From Methanosarcina barkeri 3 (GTDB lineage Archaea; Halobacteriota; Methanosarcinia; Methanosarcinales; Methanosarcinaceae), in contig NZ_CP009517.1 of the NCBI RefSeq assembly GCF_000970305.1, forward strand, positions 2,170,001 to 2,234,000: a stretch of DNA of 64,000 nt, read 5' to 3'. A model generated the notes under the pieces. The model was given only the letters and a program-made list of their open reading frames with translations. It was not told where the DNA came from and searched no databases. Numbering within the stretch: position 1 is the first letter of the stretch; every line of letters starts with the position of its first letter. Of the stretch, positions 8,640 through 18,065 are shown one piece after another. The translations under genes were made by a program, and so were the position numbers.

Positions 8640-9754
8640 TTCAGCTCACTCACCGATATTTTAATACTTTTTGTTACAAAATCGATATCTTCTTCTTTTA
8701 ACTCATAATATAGAGGCAATGCTATTGATCTATTAAATATGTCCAATGAGTTTGGACATTTATCTTGAGAAGCATAAACAGGTTGAATATGAGATGCATA
8801 TGTTCCAATTTGAGTTTGAATTCCATGTTTCATCAGTTTTGAAATTAGTTTGTTCCTGTTTATATTTTTGTCAATGAGAGCTACATAGCTTTGATAGATA
8901 TGTCTCACATCCTTTTGAACATAAGGCTTACTAATGAAATCGATGTCTTCTAACCTTTCGTCCCAATATTTTGCTAACTTCTTTTTTCTTTCAATAATCA
9001 TGTCTATTTTTTTTAGCTGGGCGACTCCTATAGCAGCCGTTATATCACTCATTTTGTAATTATAACCTATATCCGAAAATTCTGGAATACTGAGAATCTG
9101 ATCTTTTTCTCTATCCCAAGCAGACTTCATCCCAAAAACGGACAAATATCTAATTTTCTCAGCAAGAGTTTTATCACTGGTAACTACCATACCTCCTTCC
9201 CCTGTGGTAATCCCTTTTCTTGCATGAAACGAATAACACCCTATATTTCCAATGGTTCCAGCATACTCTGTTTTGTATTTTGCACCTAAGGCACAGGCTG
9301 CATCCTCAACAATTTTTAGATTATAATCATGAGCGATTTTCATAATTTTATCCATTTCTGCAGGTTGGCCAAATGTATGAACAGGGATAATCGCCTTTGT
9401 TCTTTCTGTTATTTTTTCCTCAATTTTGTCAGAATCTATATTGTAGGTATCTAAATTTACATCTACGAAGATCGGCTTTGCTCCACAATATAACACTGAA
9501 TGACCTGTAGCTGGAAAAGTATAATCGGCTACTAAAACCTCATCTCCCATACTAATACCAAGGCTCAAAAGTGCCAAATGGAGTGATGCTGTGCAGTTTG
9601 TGACAGCAATGGCATACTTAGCACCAACATAATCTGCAACCTTATTTTCGAATTCTCTTACTTTAGGTCCTTGAGATACCCATCCAGAATCCAATACTTC
9701 TTTTATCTCATACAATTCTTCGGAATCAAAATATGGTCTACACAACGGAATCAT
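8636..9754 (-). CDS. DegT/DnrJ/EryC1 PLP-dependent sugar aminotransferase
   Basis: Transfers an amino group to a keto nucleotide sugar. Signatures are IPLCRPYF at the N-terminus, SGWVSQGPKVREFE, VTNCTASLHLAL, VEDAACALGA (Asp near 151 contacts the PLP ring) and CYSFHARKGITTGEGG with the Schiff-base lysine near 180. About 372 residues is standard. It is the first gene of a minus-strand trio with the SDR (4 bp overlap) and hexapeptide acyltransferase. Together these could make an N-acetylated amino-deoxysugar nucleotide. Confidence 0.95.
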   Translation of the reverse strand: MIPLCRPYFDSEELYEIKEVLDSGWVSQGPKVREFENKVADYVGAKYAIAVTNCTASLHLALLSLGISMGDEVLVADYTFPATGHSVLYCGAKPIFVDVNLDTYNIDSDKIEEKITERTKAIIPVHTFGQPAEMDKIMKIAHDYNLKIVEDAACALGAKYKTEYAGTIGNIGCYSFHARKGITTGEGGMVVTSDKTLAEKIRYLSVFGMKSAWDREKDQILSIPEFSDIGYNYKMSDITAAIGVAQLKKIDMIIERKKKLAKYWDERLEDIDFISKPYVQKDVRHIYQSYVALIDKNINRNKLISKLMKHGIQTQIGTYASHIQPVYASQDKCPNSLDIFNRSIALPLYYELKEEDIDFVTKSIKISVSELK

Positions 9755-10071
9755 TAAACCATACCTCTTTCTCTAGTACATTTTACTACATTTTTCCTAA
9801 TTGCGTTTTTTGTTCTCAACTTAAAAACTCATGCAATTTTCGAACATTATTTGTGAAAAATACATATCATAATTCATAAAGGTTGTATAAAAATAACAAT
9901 TTTCATTATTTTAGACCTTAATTAAATCTAAACAATATTTAGTTACTTTCTTATACAAATAGCTGGAATTTTGAAGAAAATTCAAAATTAAAGGAGGCAG
10001 AGTTAATTCTATTCTAATTGGTTTTTATGAGAATATTATGACGATATCCACATAAAACAACGAAAAACCAA
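9755..10071. other. Intergenic spacer upstream of aminotransferase
   Basis: AT-rich spacer between the aminotransferase start and the second duplicated block; it should carry the promoter of the aminotransferase trio. No gene seen. Confidence 0.4.
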
Positions 10072-10231
10072 TTATTTCTTTAACTTAGAAAAACCATCAG
10101 TGGTTCTAAACTTAACACAAATTCTCCCATTTGATTTCTGGTCTATATCCAGATTAAGCAGATAAGCAACTATTACACCAGCCATCATAGCAAATGCAAT
10201 AGAGTAATAGTAAATAATCACGCAGACCCAT
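10072..10231 (-). pseudogene. Frameshifted copy of small membrane protein gene
   Basis: Homologous to the 53-residue ORF at 4403-4564, with the same ribosome-binding site and start, but one extra base (AATAATC instead of AATATC in plus-strand reading near 10216) shifts the frame after MGLRD. The original frame remains open from an internal ATG ATG, giving a shorter product that starts in the membrane helix. It is either a pseudogene, an internally started short form, or a sequencing error. Confidence 0.6.
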
Positions 10232-11130
10232 TTTTGCTTAACTCCTTACAAAGGTCCCTGATCAGTTTTTCCCTTTTATCATAATTTTTGCTACTTTGAT
10301 GACAATAACTTAAATTTTTTACTTTGTATTTAACTCAATTTATTAAATTATAACAGACACAATCAGCAATCTTTTTTGCAGATCTTTGTGGCAAATTTAA
10401 AGATCCCATTAGCAAACTTAATTATTTTTTTACTTTATAAATATATCGATCCAGTTTAAACTCTAGATTTAGAGAGACAAACACGTTGAAAGATTTCTCA
10501 ATAAAAATGGTTAAACTTGTTGGAAAATAGCAGAGTGAAATCAAAAGAGAATTAAAAGATAAACAAGTCAATCATTATTCTTCCGGAATTTTTAGTACAT
10601 TTGATACCACACCTGACTAAAATACCATAAAGAGATTGGAATTCGGAAAAATTGCCTCACTAACGCTCTTGTTTTCCACCAATTTCTCTTCCTATATTCA
10701 TAAATTGCCTCAAGTTGCATCAAATCCTGTATATTTAAATAACAACCTTCCAAATATGAATTTCATTTACAAATTATAATAAAAAATGCCCTGAGATTCA
10801 AAGAATAGCTTTTTTGAAGCCTTAATTTATACTTTGCGAGATACTGTTCGTGGAAATTATATTTACAGAGCTATATTTCCATGTATTTAGCTAAATCACT
10901 CAACTATATTTTTATTTTTTACCAATACGTTAAACAATAACATTATTCCCCAATTATTTTCATCCTTTAGAATAATTACAGTAAATTTATATGATAGTCA
11001 TTCATATTAGTCTCCAAAAAGTTAATATTGCAGTATATATTACACACTTATAATATTATAAGAATTAAATGGACTTTCAGGCCAGTACGCAAATTCACTT
11101 TAGTTTGCTAATATCCAGGGGTTATCCGAA
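10232..11130. other. Duplicated long spacer (copy 2)
   Basis: Near-identical counterpart of 4565-5464, with no gene. It contains the promoter and long upstream region of the intact GT2 at 11131. Confidence 0.5.
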
Positions 11131-12099
11131 TTGAGCGAAGAAAAAATAATGGATAAGAGTGTCCAGTGCACAGTTCAAAAACAAAGTGAGTGTGTAAAGA
11201 GCACAGCCCCGCAGAATGTCACGGTAATTCTTCCTGCATATAATGAAGAAGTTTACATCGGAAGTATAGTCCTGCTTACAAAATACTATGCCGACAACGT
11301 AATCGTGGTCGATGACGGCAGCTCGGACAGGACAGCCGAGATTGCCAGGAAAGCAGGAGCTGAGGTAATTGTTCACGAGGTAAACAAAGGGAAAGGTGCA
11401 GCTCTCAAGACCGGCTTTGCAGCCGCAGCCAACTTTGGTGCGGATATAATAGTTACCATGGATTCCGATGGTCAGCACAATCCTGCCGAGATCCAGAAAC
11501 TTGTTAATCCTATTATAAGAGGCAAAGCCGATATGGTCAACGGCAGCCGATACTTAAACGGCCTGGGAAAAAATACTCCTTCCTACCGCCGCGTCGGCCA
11601 GACTATTCTTGATGGAGCTACCAAGCTAAGTTCAGGGCTTCAGATCACCGATTCCCAGAGCGGCTTTCGAGCCTTCTCAGCCTCAACAAAAGATACTTTT
11701 CGCTTCAAAGCTAAGGGCATGGCTATAGAAAGCGAAATGCTTGCAGATGCAGGCAAATGCGGCCTTCGTATAGCCGAAGTTGAAATCGGAGTCAGATACG
11801 ACGTTGGCTGTTCAACCGAACATCCTATAAAACACGGTTTTGGGGTTCTTCTTATGGTTTTAAAAGATATCGAGTTCAACAAACCTCTTTACTACCTTAC
11901 AGTCCCTGGACTGGCTCTTGGAATAATCGGGCTTGTTATGGGCACCATTTTCATACAGGATTTCACGATGGGAAAAAGTTTGTATTTTGGGCCTACAATG
12001 CTCATGATTCTGCTTATTATTGTAGGGAGTTTCATGGCTTTGACAGGTATCATGCTGCATTCGATATCTGCTATTCTGGAGGATGCGAAGACAGTTTAA
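11131..12099 (+). CDS. GT2 glycosyltransferase with two C-terminal membrane helices
   Basis: Dolichyl-phosphate-sugar-synthase-like GT2 of 322 residues. The catalytic domain begins VTVILPAYNEE near 30, with DDGSSD at 61-66 and DSDGQHN at 111-117 for nucleotide-sugar and metal binding. Two hydrophobic helices lie near 254-276 and 285-311. It likely transfers a sugar to a polyprenyl phosphate at the cytoplasmic face. Start is TTG, with AGGGGTTATCCG just upstream; the same context precedes the truncated copy at 5465, which supports this start. The N-terminal 30 residues before the catalytic fold are hydrophilic and of unknown role. It is the complete member of the duplicated pair. Confidence 0.9.
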   Translation: MSEEKIMDKSVQCTVQKQSECVKSTAPQNVTVILPAYNEEVYIGSIVLLTKYYADNVIVVDDGSSDRTAEIARKAGAEVIVHEVNKGKGAALKTGFAAAANFGADIIVTMDSDGQHNPAEIQKLVNPIIRGKADMVNGSRYLNGLGKNTPSYRRVGQTILDGATKLSSGLQITDSQSGFRAFSASTKDTFRFKAKGMAIESEMLADAGKCGLRIAEVEIGVRYDVGCSTEHPIKHGFGVLLMVLKDIEFNKPLYYLTVPGLALGIIGLVMGTIFIQDFTMGKSLYFGPTMLMILLIIVGSFMALTGIMLHSISAILEDAKTV

Positions 12100-12130
12100 G
12101 CTATGAGGAATTGTTTTTTAAAACCGTCTG

Positions 12131-12358
12131 GACTAGTTCCCAATTATTAGATCAACTTCCGCTTATTAGACTAACTCCCATTATTAGACTAATTCCCGCT
12201 TATTAGACTAACTCCCGTTAAACTAACTCCCGTTATTAGACTAACTCCCAATTATTAGACTAACTTCCATTAGACCAACTCCCATTATTAGACAAATTCC
12301 CAAATATTAGACAAATTCCCAATTATTAGACAAATTCCCAATTATTAGAAACTCCCCA
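12131..12358. repeat. Degenerate tandem repeat, about 19-20 bp unit
   Basis: About a dozen imperfect units related to TTAGACTAACTCCCATTA follow one another between the GT2 and the next glycosyltransferase. Unit length drifts (about 14-22 bp), and sequence shifts gradually from GACTAACTCCC to GACAAATTCCC, which fits slippage expansion. There are no unique spacers, so it is not a CRISPR array. Confidence 0.85.
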
Positions 12359-12391
12359 TTATTTATTATTATCTTTATAGCAGGTAATTCA

Positions 12392-13558
12392 ATGAAAATA
12401 TTAGCGTTTGTTTCTACTATCGACTTAAAATACAAACTTGGGTGTACACCCTCATGGTGGCAGTTACTGAAGGCTCTCCATGAGACAGGAAACGAGGTTA
12501 TAGTAGTCCCTTATCTTGGAGGGGCAGTGGAAAGTCTCTGGTGGAGAACATATGAGAACTCGTGTAAACTTGAGAGTGTTCTTTACAACAACTTTCTGAA
12601 ATCCAATAAAAAAACTGCTAATCCTTCAAAACCCAATGAGTTTCTTTCTGCCATAACTAAAAACCTGATCAATCTCGATATCAAACCCAAGATAAAAAAG
12701 CAGCTCACAGACATTATAAACAGAGAAAAAGATCTTGATTTTATTCTTTTTATGAATATTCCCCTTAACCATATCACAGGAATTCCTTCTGAGTTAAAAA
12801 CAGAGTTTGGAATTCCATGCCTTTATTATGATGGGGATATGCCTACTATTCTTCCCAAGTATGCGGTATCACGTGGATTTAAGTTTGACTACTATGTGAA
12901 CTCGGATGTTTCAGAGTATGATGCTTTTTTTGTTAATTCAAAAGGAGTTATAGAGGATCTACAGGAAGCCGGTGCAAAAAACGTTACTCCTTTGTATTAT
13001 GCAGCAGACGCAGATCTTTTTGCTCCTGTAAATGTTGAGCAGACCATTGATGTCTCATTCTATGGCCACGGAAGCGAATTAAGGGAAGAATGGATGACAA
13101 ATATGATTGCAAATCCCAGTAAAAGGCTGCCTGGTGTAAATTTCTCAGTAGGGGGCAGCAATTTTGGAATTGATATGGGAAATGCAAAGCTTATTGGCCC
13201 GGTTTCCTACAGCGCATTCCGCGAATTCTGCTGCAAAAGTAAGATCAACCTGAATATTACCAGATGGTCTCATACAAATATATATGCCTCTGCTACAGCC
13301 AGGCCCTTTGAACTTGCAGCTTACGGAGCCTGCATAGTTTCTCAGCCTTACAAAGGGATTGAAAATTGGTTTGAAATTGGAAAAGAGATTATTGTTGTCA
13401 ATAGTGAAGATGAGGCTGTAGAAGCCTATGAATGGTTATTGTCCTCTGAGGAAGAAAGGCTGAAGATCGGTGAAAGGGCAAGGCAGAGGGTTCTAAAGGA
13501 ACATACATACCGGCATAGGGCAAAAACGATTATTGAAGTATGCAAATTGTGTAACTGA
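12392..13558 (+). CDS. CgeB-like glycosyltransferase
   Basis: A 388-residue GT-B protein resembling the CgeB/GT1 group. The N-terminal half is divergent (MKILAFVSTIDL, then a TPSWWQLLKALHETG helix), and the C-terminal half has ARPFELAAYGACIVSQPYKGIENWFEIGKE (read in parts: FELAAYGACIVS, then ENWFEIGKE), the donor-binding section, followed by the RARQRVLKEHTYRHRA helix typical of this group. Probably adds one sugar in glycan assembly. It begins a plus-strand series extending to 21170, and its C-terminus overlaps the alternative start region of the next acetyltransferase gene. Confidence 0.82.
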   Translation: MKILAFVSTIDLKYKLGCTPSWWQLLKALHETGNEVIVVPYLGGAVESLWWRTYENSCKLESVLYNNFLKSNKKTANPSKPNEFLSAITKNLINLDIKPKIKKQLTDIINREKDLDFILFMNIPLNHITGIPSELKTEFGIPCLYYDGDMPTILPKYAVSRGFKFDYYVNSDVSEYDAFFVNSKGVIEDLQEAGAKNVTPLYYAADADLFAPVNVEQTIDVSFYGHGSELREEWMTNMIANPSKRLPGVNFSVGGSNFGIDMGNAKLIGPVSYSAFREFCCKSKINLNITRWSHTNIYASATARPFELAAYGACIVSQPYKGIENWFEIGKEIIVVNSEDEAVEAYEWLLSSEEERLKIGERARQRVLKEHTYRHRAKTIIEVCKLCN

Positions 13559-13568
13559 TGTGATTTAT

Positions 13569-14228
13569 ATGACTGAGAGGCAAAACGAAAGAGATGACCG
13601 GCAAACGCTAAAAAACATTAGCTTTGTTAAGAAAATCTTGCTAGGTCTCTCAATGTACATTCCCTCATCTACATTTAAAAAAACAGTGCTGAAATTGCTG
13701 GGTGCACACGTTGGCAAAAATGTGTATTTTGGTCCAGGGTCTCTTGTTCTTTCCAACGATTACACTGGTGTTCATATCGAAGACAATGTCTTTGTGGCTC
13801 CGGGTGCGTTAATAAACGTAAATAAAATAACAATCGGAAAAAATTCGCATCTTGGATATCAGTGTTTGATGGTAGGAGAGTCCCTCAAGATTGGGTCCAG
13901 ATGTAATATCAGCAACCGGACGTTTATAGAATGTTCCTATTCTCCGATAACTCTTGAAGATGATGTTACGATTGGAGCAAGTGCTATGATTTCATCTCAT
14001 GATGGAGCATATAAGCAGGTATATGGTTTTGAAATGAAAGCAGCTCCCATTTCTATTCGAAAAAAGGCTTTTATTGGAAATAATGCTATTGTTTTGCCAG
14101 GGGTTGTGATTAACGAAAATGCTATTATAGGCGCAGGAGCCGTTGTAACCAAAGATGTATTCCCAAACTCAGTAGCAGTGGGAGTTCCTGCAAGAGAACT
14201 CAAAAGAAGTTTCAGGGAAAATTCTTAA
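13569..14228 (+). CDS. Hexapeptide-repeat acetyltransferase (WbbJ-like)
   Basis: Left-handed beta-helix acyltransferase of about 219 residues. The N-terminal region has KTVLKLLGAHVGKNVYFGPG, then hexapeptide turns and SHDGAYKQVYG (His of the active-site loop), ending in GAGAVVTKDVFPNSVAVGVPAREL. The ATG at 13569 is preferred; a GTG at 13560 and a TTG at 13533 overlapping the previous gene are alternatives. It probably O-acetylates a sugar in the glycan built by neighbouring transferases. Confidence 0.88.
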   Translation: MTERQNERDDRQTLKNISFVKKILLGLSMYIPSSTFKKTVLKLLGAHVGKNVYFGPGSLVLSNDYTGVHIEDNVFVAPGALINVNKITIGKNSHLGYQCLMVGESLKIGSRCNISNRTFIECSYSPITLEDDVTIGASAMISSHDGAYKQVYGFEMKAAPISIRKKAFIGNNAIVLPGVVINENAIIGAGAVVTKDVFPNSVAVGVPARELKRSFRENS

Positions 14229-14332
14229 TGTCAGTTTCACAAAACGTTTACAAGACGTTTATATTTAACACTTGCCTCTATTACTGCATTTACTCACACT
14301 TTCATTGATTTTTATTATGGATTTGATATCTA

Positions 14333-15358
14333 ATGGCTACAATAAATGATTCTATAGTATACATAAGTGATGTAACCGAAAGAAACCTTTTACAAGAGAT
14401 TAAAAATGGGTTAGAATTCATAAAAGTAGATGAAATTATAAACAGTGATTCTATAATATTCATAAAACCAAATTTTACAGATTCCGTTCATAGACCGGGA
14501 ATAACTACAACTCCCTTGATGGTAAAAACAGTAGCTGAGGTGTTTTCACCGTTAGTCAAAAAAATATATATCGGCGAATCTGATGGTGGAAATTATTCTT
14601 TTTCTGCGGATTTGTCTTTAGAGAATCACGGAGTTTTTGATATAGCCAAAAAATTCAAAAATGTTGAAGTTGTGAATCTTTCAAAATTACCTCGTACAAG
14701 AATTACTGAAAATGTATGTGGGAAAAACGTATGGGTTGATCTTCCGGATTTATTGGTCCGGGATATAGATCTTCTGGTTTCAGTTCCTGTTCTAAAATCT
14801 CATGCTATGACGCATGGTACATTTAGTATCAAAAATTTATGGGGTTGTTACCCGGACCCTATGAGAGTTTTATACCACAAAAATCTTGACCATAAGTTAG
14901 CTTTAATTAATAAAATTGTAAAGAATAGAATTCAAATTATTGATGGGTTCTGGGCTTTAGATGGACATGGTCCAATGGAAGGGACTCCACTAAAAACAAA
15001 TAAACTTTTAGTCTCAAATGATCCTGTTGCGATAGATTCCTCAGCAGCGTTCTTAATGAACTTAGACAAAAGTAAAATTCATCACTTACATGTAGCTGAA
15101 TGTTTTGGCTTAGGGATTTCAAATATTGATAATATTCATTTCAATAAAGATATAACAAAAGAAAGACTATCAAAATTCACACCATATAAGATAAAAATTG
15201 ATTATCTTTCCTCACTTTTGTTTAAAAGCGAAATACTTTCCAAAATAGTCTTGTCTTCCCCTCTTACTCCTTACATATATCAATCATTAAACTTGCTTAG
15301 AGCCGATGATAAAAAAACATATTGGGCTGAATACAATAAGAAACGAAATAAGCTCTAA
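14333..15358 (+). CDS. DUF362 domain protein
   Basis: A 341-residue protein whose central part matches the DUF362 family: FIKPNFTDS near 45, a GITTTP block, IGESDGGNYSF near 82, LLVSVPVLKSHAMTHGTFS and IKNLWGCYPDPMR in the middle, and DGFWALDGHGPMEGTPLK plus NDPVAIDSSAA later. No CxxCxxC iron-sulfur motif is visible, unlike some family members fused to ferredoxin domains. Function is unknown; the family is sometimes found near cell-surface polysaccharide genes. It lies within a co-directional glycosyltransferase series, ending 30 bp before the next GT4 start, so a role in glycan synthesis is inferred. Confidence 0.85.
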   Translation: MATINDSIVYISDVTERNLLQEIKNGLEFIKVDEIINSDSIIFIKPNFTDSVHRPGITTTPLMVKTVAEVFSPLVKKIYIGESDGGNYSFSADLSLENHGVFDIAKKFKNVEVVNLSKLPRTRITENVCGKNVWVDLPDLLVRDIDLLVSVPVLKSHAMTHGTFSIKNLWGCYPDPMRVLYHKNLDHKLALINKIVKNRIQIIDGFWALDGHGPMEGTPLKTNKLLVSNDPVAIDSSAAFLMNLDKSKIHHLHVAECFGLGISNIDNIHFNKDITKERLSKFTPYKIKIDYLSSLLFKSEILSKIVLSSPLTPYIYQSLNLLRADDKKTYWAEYNKKRNKL

Positions 15359-15388
15359 TGTTTGTTTTTGCTATTTCGAGGATTTATT

Positions 15389-16537
15389 ATGAAAATTTTA
15401 CAAGTAATTCAGTTTTTTTCTCCTAAGCACGGTGGTTCAGCAACGGTTGCTTATGAGTTGACAAAACAACTGGCGAAAAACGGTCATGAGGTTACAGTAC
15501 TAACTACTGATTTTGAACTGGATTCATGTTTCATTGATCCTTTAAACGGTGTAGAGGTTATTCCTTTTCATTGCGACTTGAATATCGGAGGTCTTTTAAT
15601 CTCTTTTTCAATGAATAAGTATCTAAAAGAAAACATCTCTAAATTTGACATAATCCATATGCATAATTTCCGAACTTATCAAAATATAATTGTTAGTATA
15701 TACGCGAAGAAATACAAAATTCCATATCTTTTGCAAGCACATGGGACCATGCTTCGAATTATTAACAAAAAAGGTTTTAAATATCTTTTCGATTTTGTTT
15801 TTGGATATCCTGTGTTGAAAAATGTGTCAAAAGTAATTGCAGTATCTAATGAGGAGATTGATCAATATCTCGGGATTGGGGTGCCTAAAGAAAAGATAGT
15901 TGTAATCCCGAATGGAATTGATATTGATTCTTTTTACCGATTGCCTGAAAAAGGTTCTTTTAGGGACAAAATGGGAGTCAGGGACAAATATATTGTTTTA
16001 TACTTAGAACGGTTGCATGAAAGAAAAGGCATTTCTTTTTTAATTGAAGCTTACTCAGAATTATTAAAACAAAAAGAAGATGTCGCTTTAGTTTTGGCAG
16101 GACCTGACGATGGTTATCGGGATAAAGCAGAGTTACTAATTCATAAATTTGGTCTAAAAAATAATGTAAAATTTACTGGTTATATTGATACATTTGATAA
16201 ACTTGCAGCTTATGTAGATTGTGATGTCTTGATATATCCTTCTATTCTTGAAATATTTGGGCTTGTGCCATTCGAAGCTATAATGTGTGGAAATCCTGTA
16301 ATTGTGACCGATGACTGTGGGTGTGGAGAGTTTATAAAAAAAGCTAATTGTGGATGCTTAGTAAAATATGGAGACGTAGTTGATTTAAAAAACAAAATGA
16401 AGTTAATTCTTGAAAATCCCGACATTGGAAGCAAACTTGTTGAAAATGGACAAAAATATATTGTAAATAATTTAACCTGGCCACTAATTTGCAAAAACAT
16501 AGAGACCCTTTATGAGAGTTGTATTTCAAAAGTTTGA
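15389..16537 (+). CDS. GT4 glycosyltransferase
   Basis: A 382-residue GT-B retaining glycosyltransferase. The N-terminus MKILQVIQFFSPKHGGSA has the typical glycine-rich loop, then HMHNFRTYQN, AVSNEEIDQYLGIGV, VIPNGIDIDSF, and the C-terminal donor site YPSILEIFGLVPFEAIMCG with the paired Glu residues. The ATG at 15389 is chosen because GAGG lies about 6 nt upstream and it gives the canonical beginning; a TTG at 15362 is less likely. It follows DUF362 closely. The specific sugar is unknown. Confidence 0.93.
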   Translation: MKILQVIQFFSPKHGGSATVAYELTKQLAKNGHEVTVLTTDFELDSCFIDPLNGVEVIPFHCDLNIGGLLISFSMNKYLKENISKFDIIHMHNFRTYQNIIVSIYAKKYKIPYLLQAHGTMLRIINKKGFKYLFDFVFGYPVLKNVSKVIAVSNEEIDQYLGIGVPKEKIVVIPNGIDIDSFYRLPEKGSFRDKMGVRDKYIVLYLERLHERKGISFLIEAYSELLKQKEDVALVLAGPDDGYRDKAELLIHKFGLKNNVKFTGYIDTFDKLAAYVDCDVLIYPSILEIFGLVPFEAIMCGNPVIVTDDCGCGEFIKKANCGCLVKYGDVVDLKNKMKLILENPDIGSKLVENGQKYIVNNLTWPLICKNIETLYESCISKV

Positions 16538-16567
16538 GTCTGCTATAATGTTTGAGTCTGTTATAAT
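16532..16567. repeat. 18 bp tandem duplication at GT4 stop
   Basis: Two copies of GTTTGAGTCTGCTATAAT (one mismatch) in tandem, the first including the TGA stop codon of the preceding glycosyltransferase. A small slippage duplication. Confidence 0.7.
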
Positions 16568-16786
16568 TTCTCTCGGGATACGGGATTAAATTAAAAATAC
16601 CTACATTTTCAAACATTATACACCTTGGAAAAAATAAGCATCCAATAACCTTGATTTTTCCCACAATTTCTTATTTAATCGCACGGAATTTTCTCATTTT
16701 GAGATTGAGTGCATAAGTAAGGCCTGAAACCGGCAAGGCTGAGATCTCTATCTTCCAACTGATGTTAAATAAAAGAAGGAATATAC

Positions 16787-17908
16787 ATGGCAACTAAAAG
16801 AAAAAGCATTTGTGTGATCACTTTTCCACCCATGAAAGCAGGGCTCACTCCATTATCAAATCTTATTGATATTTTATCATCTTCTTCTGACGAGATATAT
16901 CTAATCACTGGAAATGATGGTTATTATCATTTCATTGATAACAATAATATTCATCTGTACGGTATATTCCATTCGACAGGTGATGGTTCAGTAAACAGAA
17001 TTAAAAACTATATTTTTACCCAATTTAAAATTGCTCATCTACTTTTAAAAATAATCGACAAGATCGATGTATGTATTTTTTTCTTGGGAGGGGAAATGTT
17101 AGTTTTATCGTTAATACCTGCAAAAGTATTTAAAAAGAAAACAATTACTATGCTTTCCGGATATTCGATAAAATACGAGAAAGGCATTTTATCAAAAGTA
17201 ATTACAAAATTTTGTACTATGAATTTTAATCTGGTAGACAAGATAATATTATACTCTCCACGTCTCATAAGTGAATGGAACTTTGAGAAATATTCCCATA
17301 AAATTTTAATAGCTCCCAGGCATTTTCTGGATTTTTCTAATTTTAAGTTAAATATTGAGCTCAGTCAAAGAAATGATTTCATAGGATATGTAGGTCGTTT
17401 ATCTGAAGAAAAAGGCATCATAAATTTCATAGAGTCTATTCCCCTTATTTTAAAGCAAAAGCCGGATCTGAATATTTTGGTAATAGGTGATGGAGATTTA
17501 AGAAATAATATTGATAAGTATCTTTCCAATAATGGACTTGAAAACAATGTAAAACTTGTTGGATGGAGCTCTCGTGAGGATCTTCCCAAATACTTAAATT
17601 CATTAAAATTGCTAATCATTCCTTCTTATACAGAAGGTCTGCCTAATATTATGTTAGAAGCAATGGCTTGCGGTACACCTGTACTAGCTAAAGGAGTAGG
17701 GGCAATTCCTGACATAATAAGTGATGGAGAAACTGGTTTTATTATGGAAAATAATTCTCCTGAATGCATTGCAAAAAACATTTTTCGTGCTATGGAACAT
17801 CCAGATCTTGAAAACATTGTGAAGAATTCTATTATTCTTGTAAAAAATAACTTTACCTACAAAAAAGCTGTAGAAAGATATTCAGAAATACTTGATAACG
17901 CTAAATAA
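16787..17908 (+). CDS. GT4 glycosyltransferase
   Basis: A 373-residue GT-B glycosyltransferase. The N-terminal half is divergent (CVITFPPMKAGLTPLSNLIDIL). The C-terminal half is classic: FIGYVGRLSEEKGI near 200, LVIGDGDLRNNI, VKLVGWSSREDLPKYL, and SYTEGLPNIMLEAMACGTPVLA with the two donor-binding Glu residues. Start ATG follows AGAAGGAATATAC. Separated by a 250 bp spacer from the previous gene, so it may have its own promoter. Expected to act in the same glycan pathway. Confidence 0.92.
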   Translation: MATKRKSICVITFPPMKAGLTPLSNLIDILSSSSDEIYLITGNDGYYHFIDNNNIHLYGIFHSTGDGSVNRIKNYIFTQFKIAHLLLKIIDKIDVCIFFLGGEMLVLSLIPAKVFKKKTITMLSGYSIKYEKGILSKVITKFCTMNFNLVDKIILYSPRLISEWNFEKYSHKILIAPRHFLDFSNFKLNIELSQRNDFIGYVGRLSEEKGIINFIESIPLILKQKPDLNILVIGDGDLRNNIDKYLSNNGLENNVKLVGWSSREDLPKYLNSLKLLIIPSYTEGLPNIMLEAMACGTPVLAKGVGAIPDIISDGETGFIMENNSPECIAKNIFRAMEHPDLENIVKNSIILVKNNFTYKKAVERYSEILDNAK

Positions 17909-18065
17909 ATTCGCAAATTGATGATTTATAAAATTATTATTGCCTGAATGGGTTGTTACAGTAGTTCCCGTTTAGAATAATCCTGCAGTAAATTAACAAA
18001 AGCTTATGAATATATACTTAATATATCTCTAAAGATTTATATTCAGGACTATTTAAGCGGCACAA

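Larger units (their letters stand above)
10072..11766. repeat. Direct duplication, copy 2
   Basis: Second copy of the block at 4403-6100, here running on into the complete GT2 gene. The small-ORF start and the GT2 start are offset from copy 1 by 5667 and 5666 bp, so the 900 bp spacer has stayed almost the same length. Confidence 0.9.

Noticed and set aside
12131-12358. Possible CRISPR array
   Set aside because: The units are contiguous and degenerate, with no unique spacers and no cas genes nearby.
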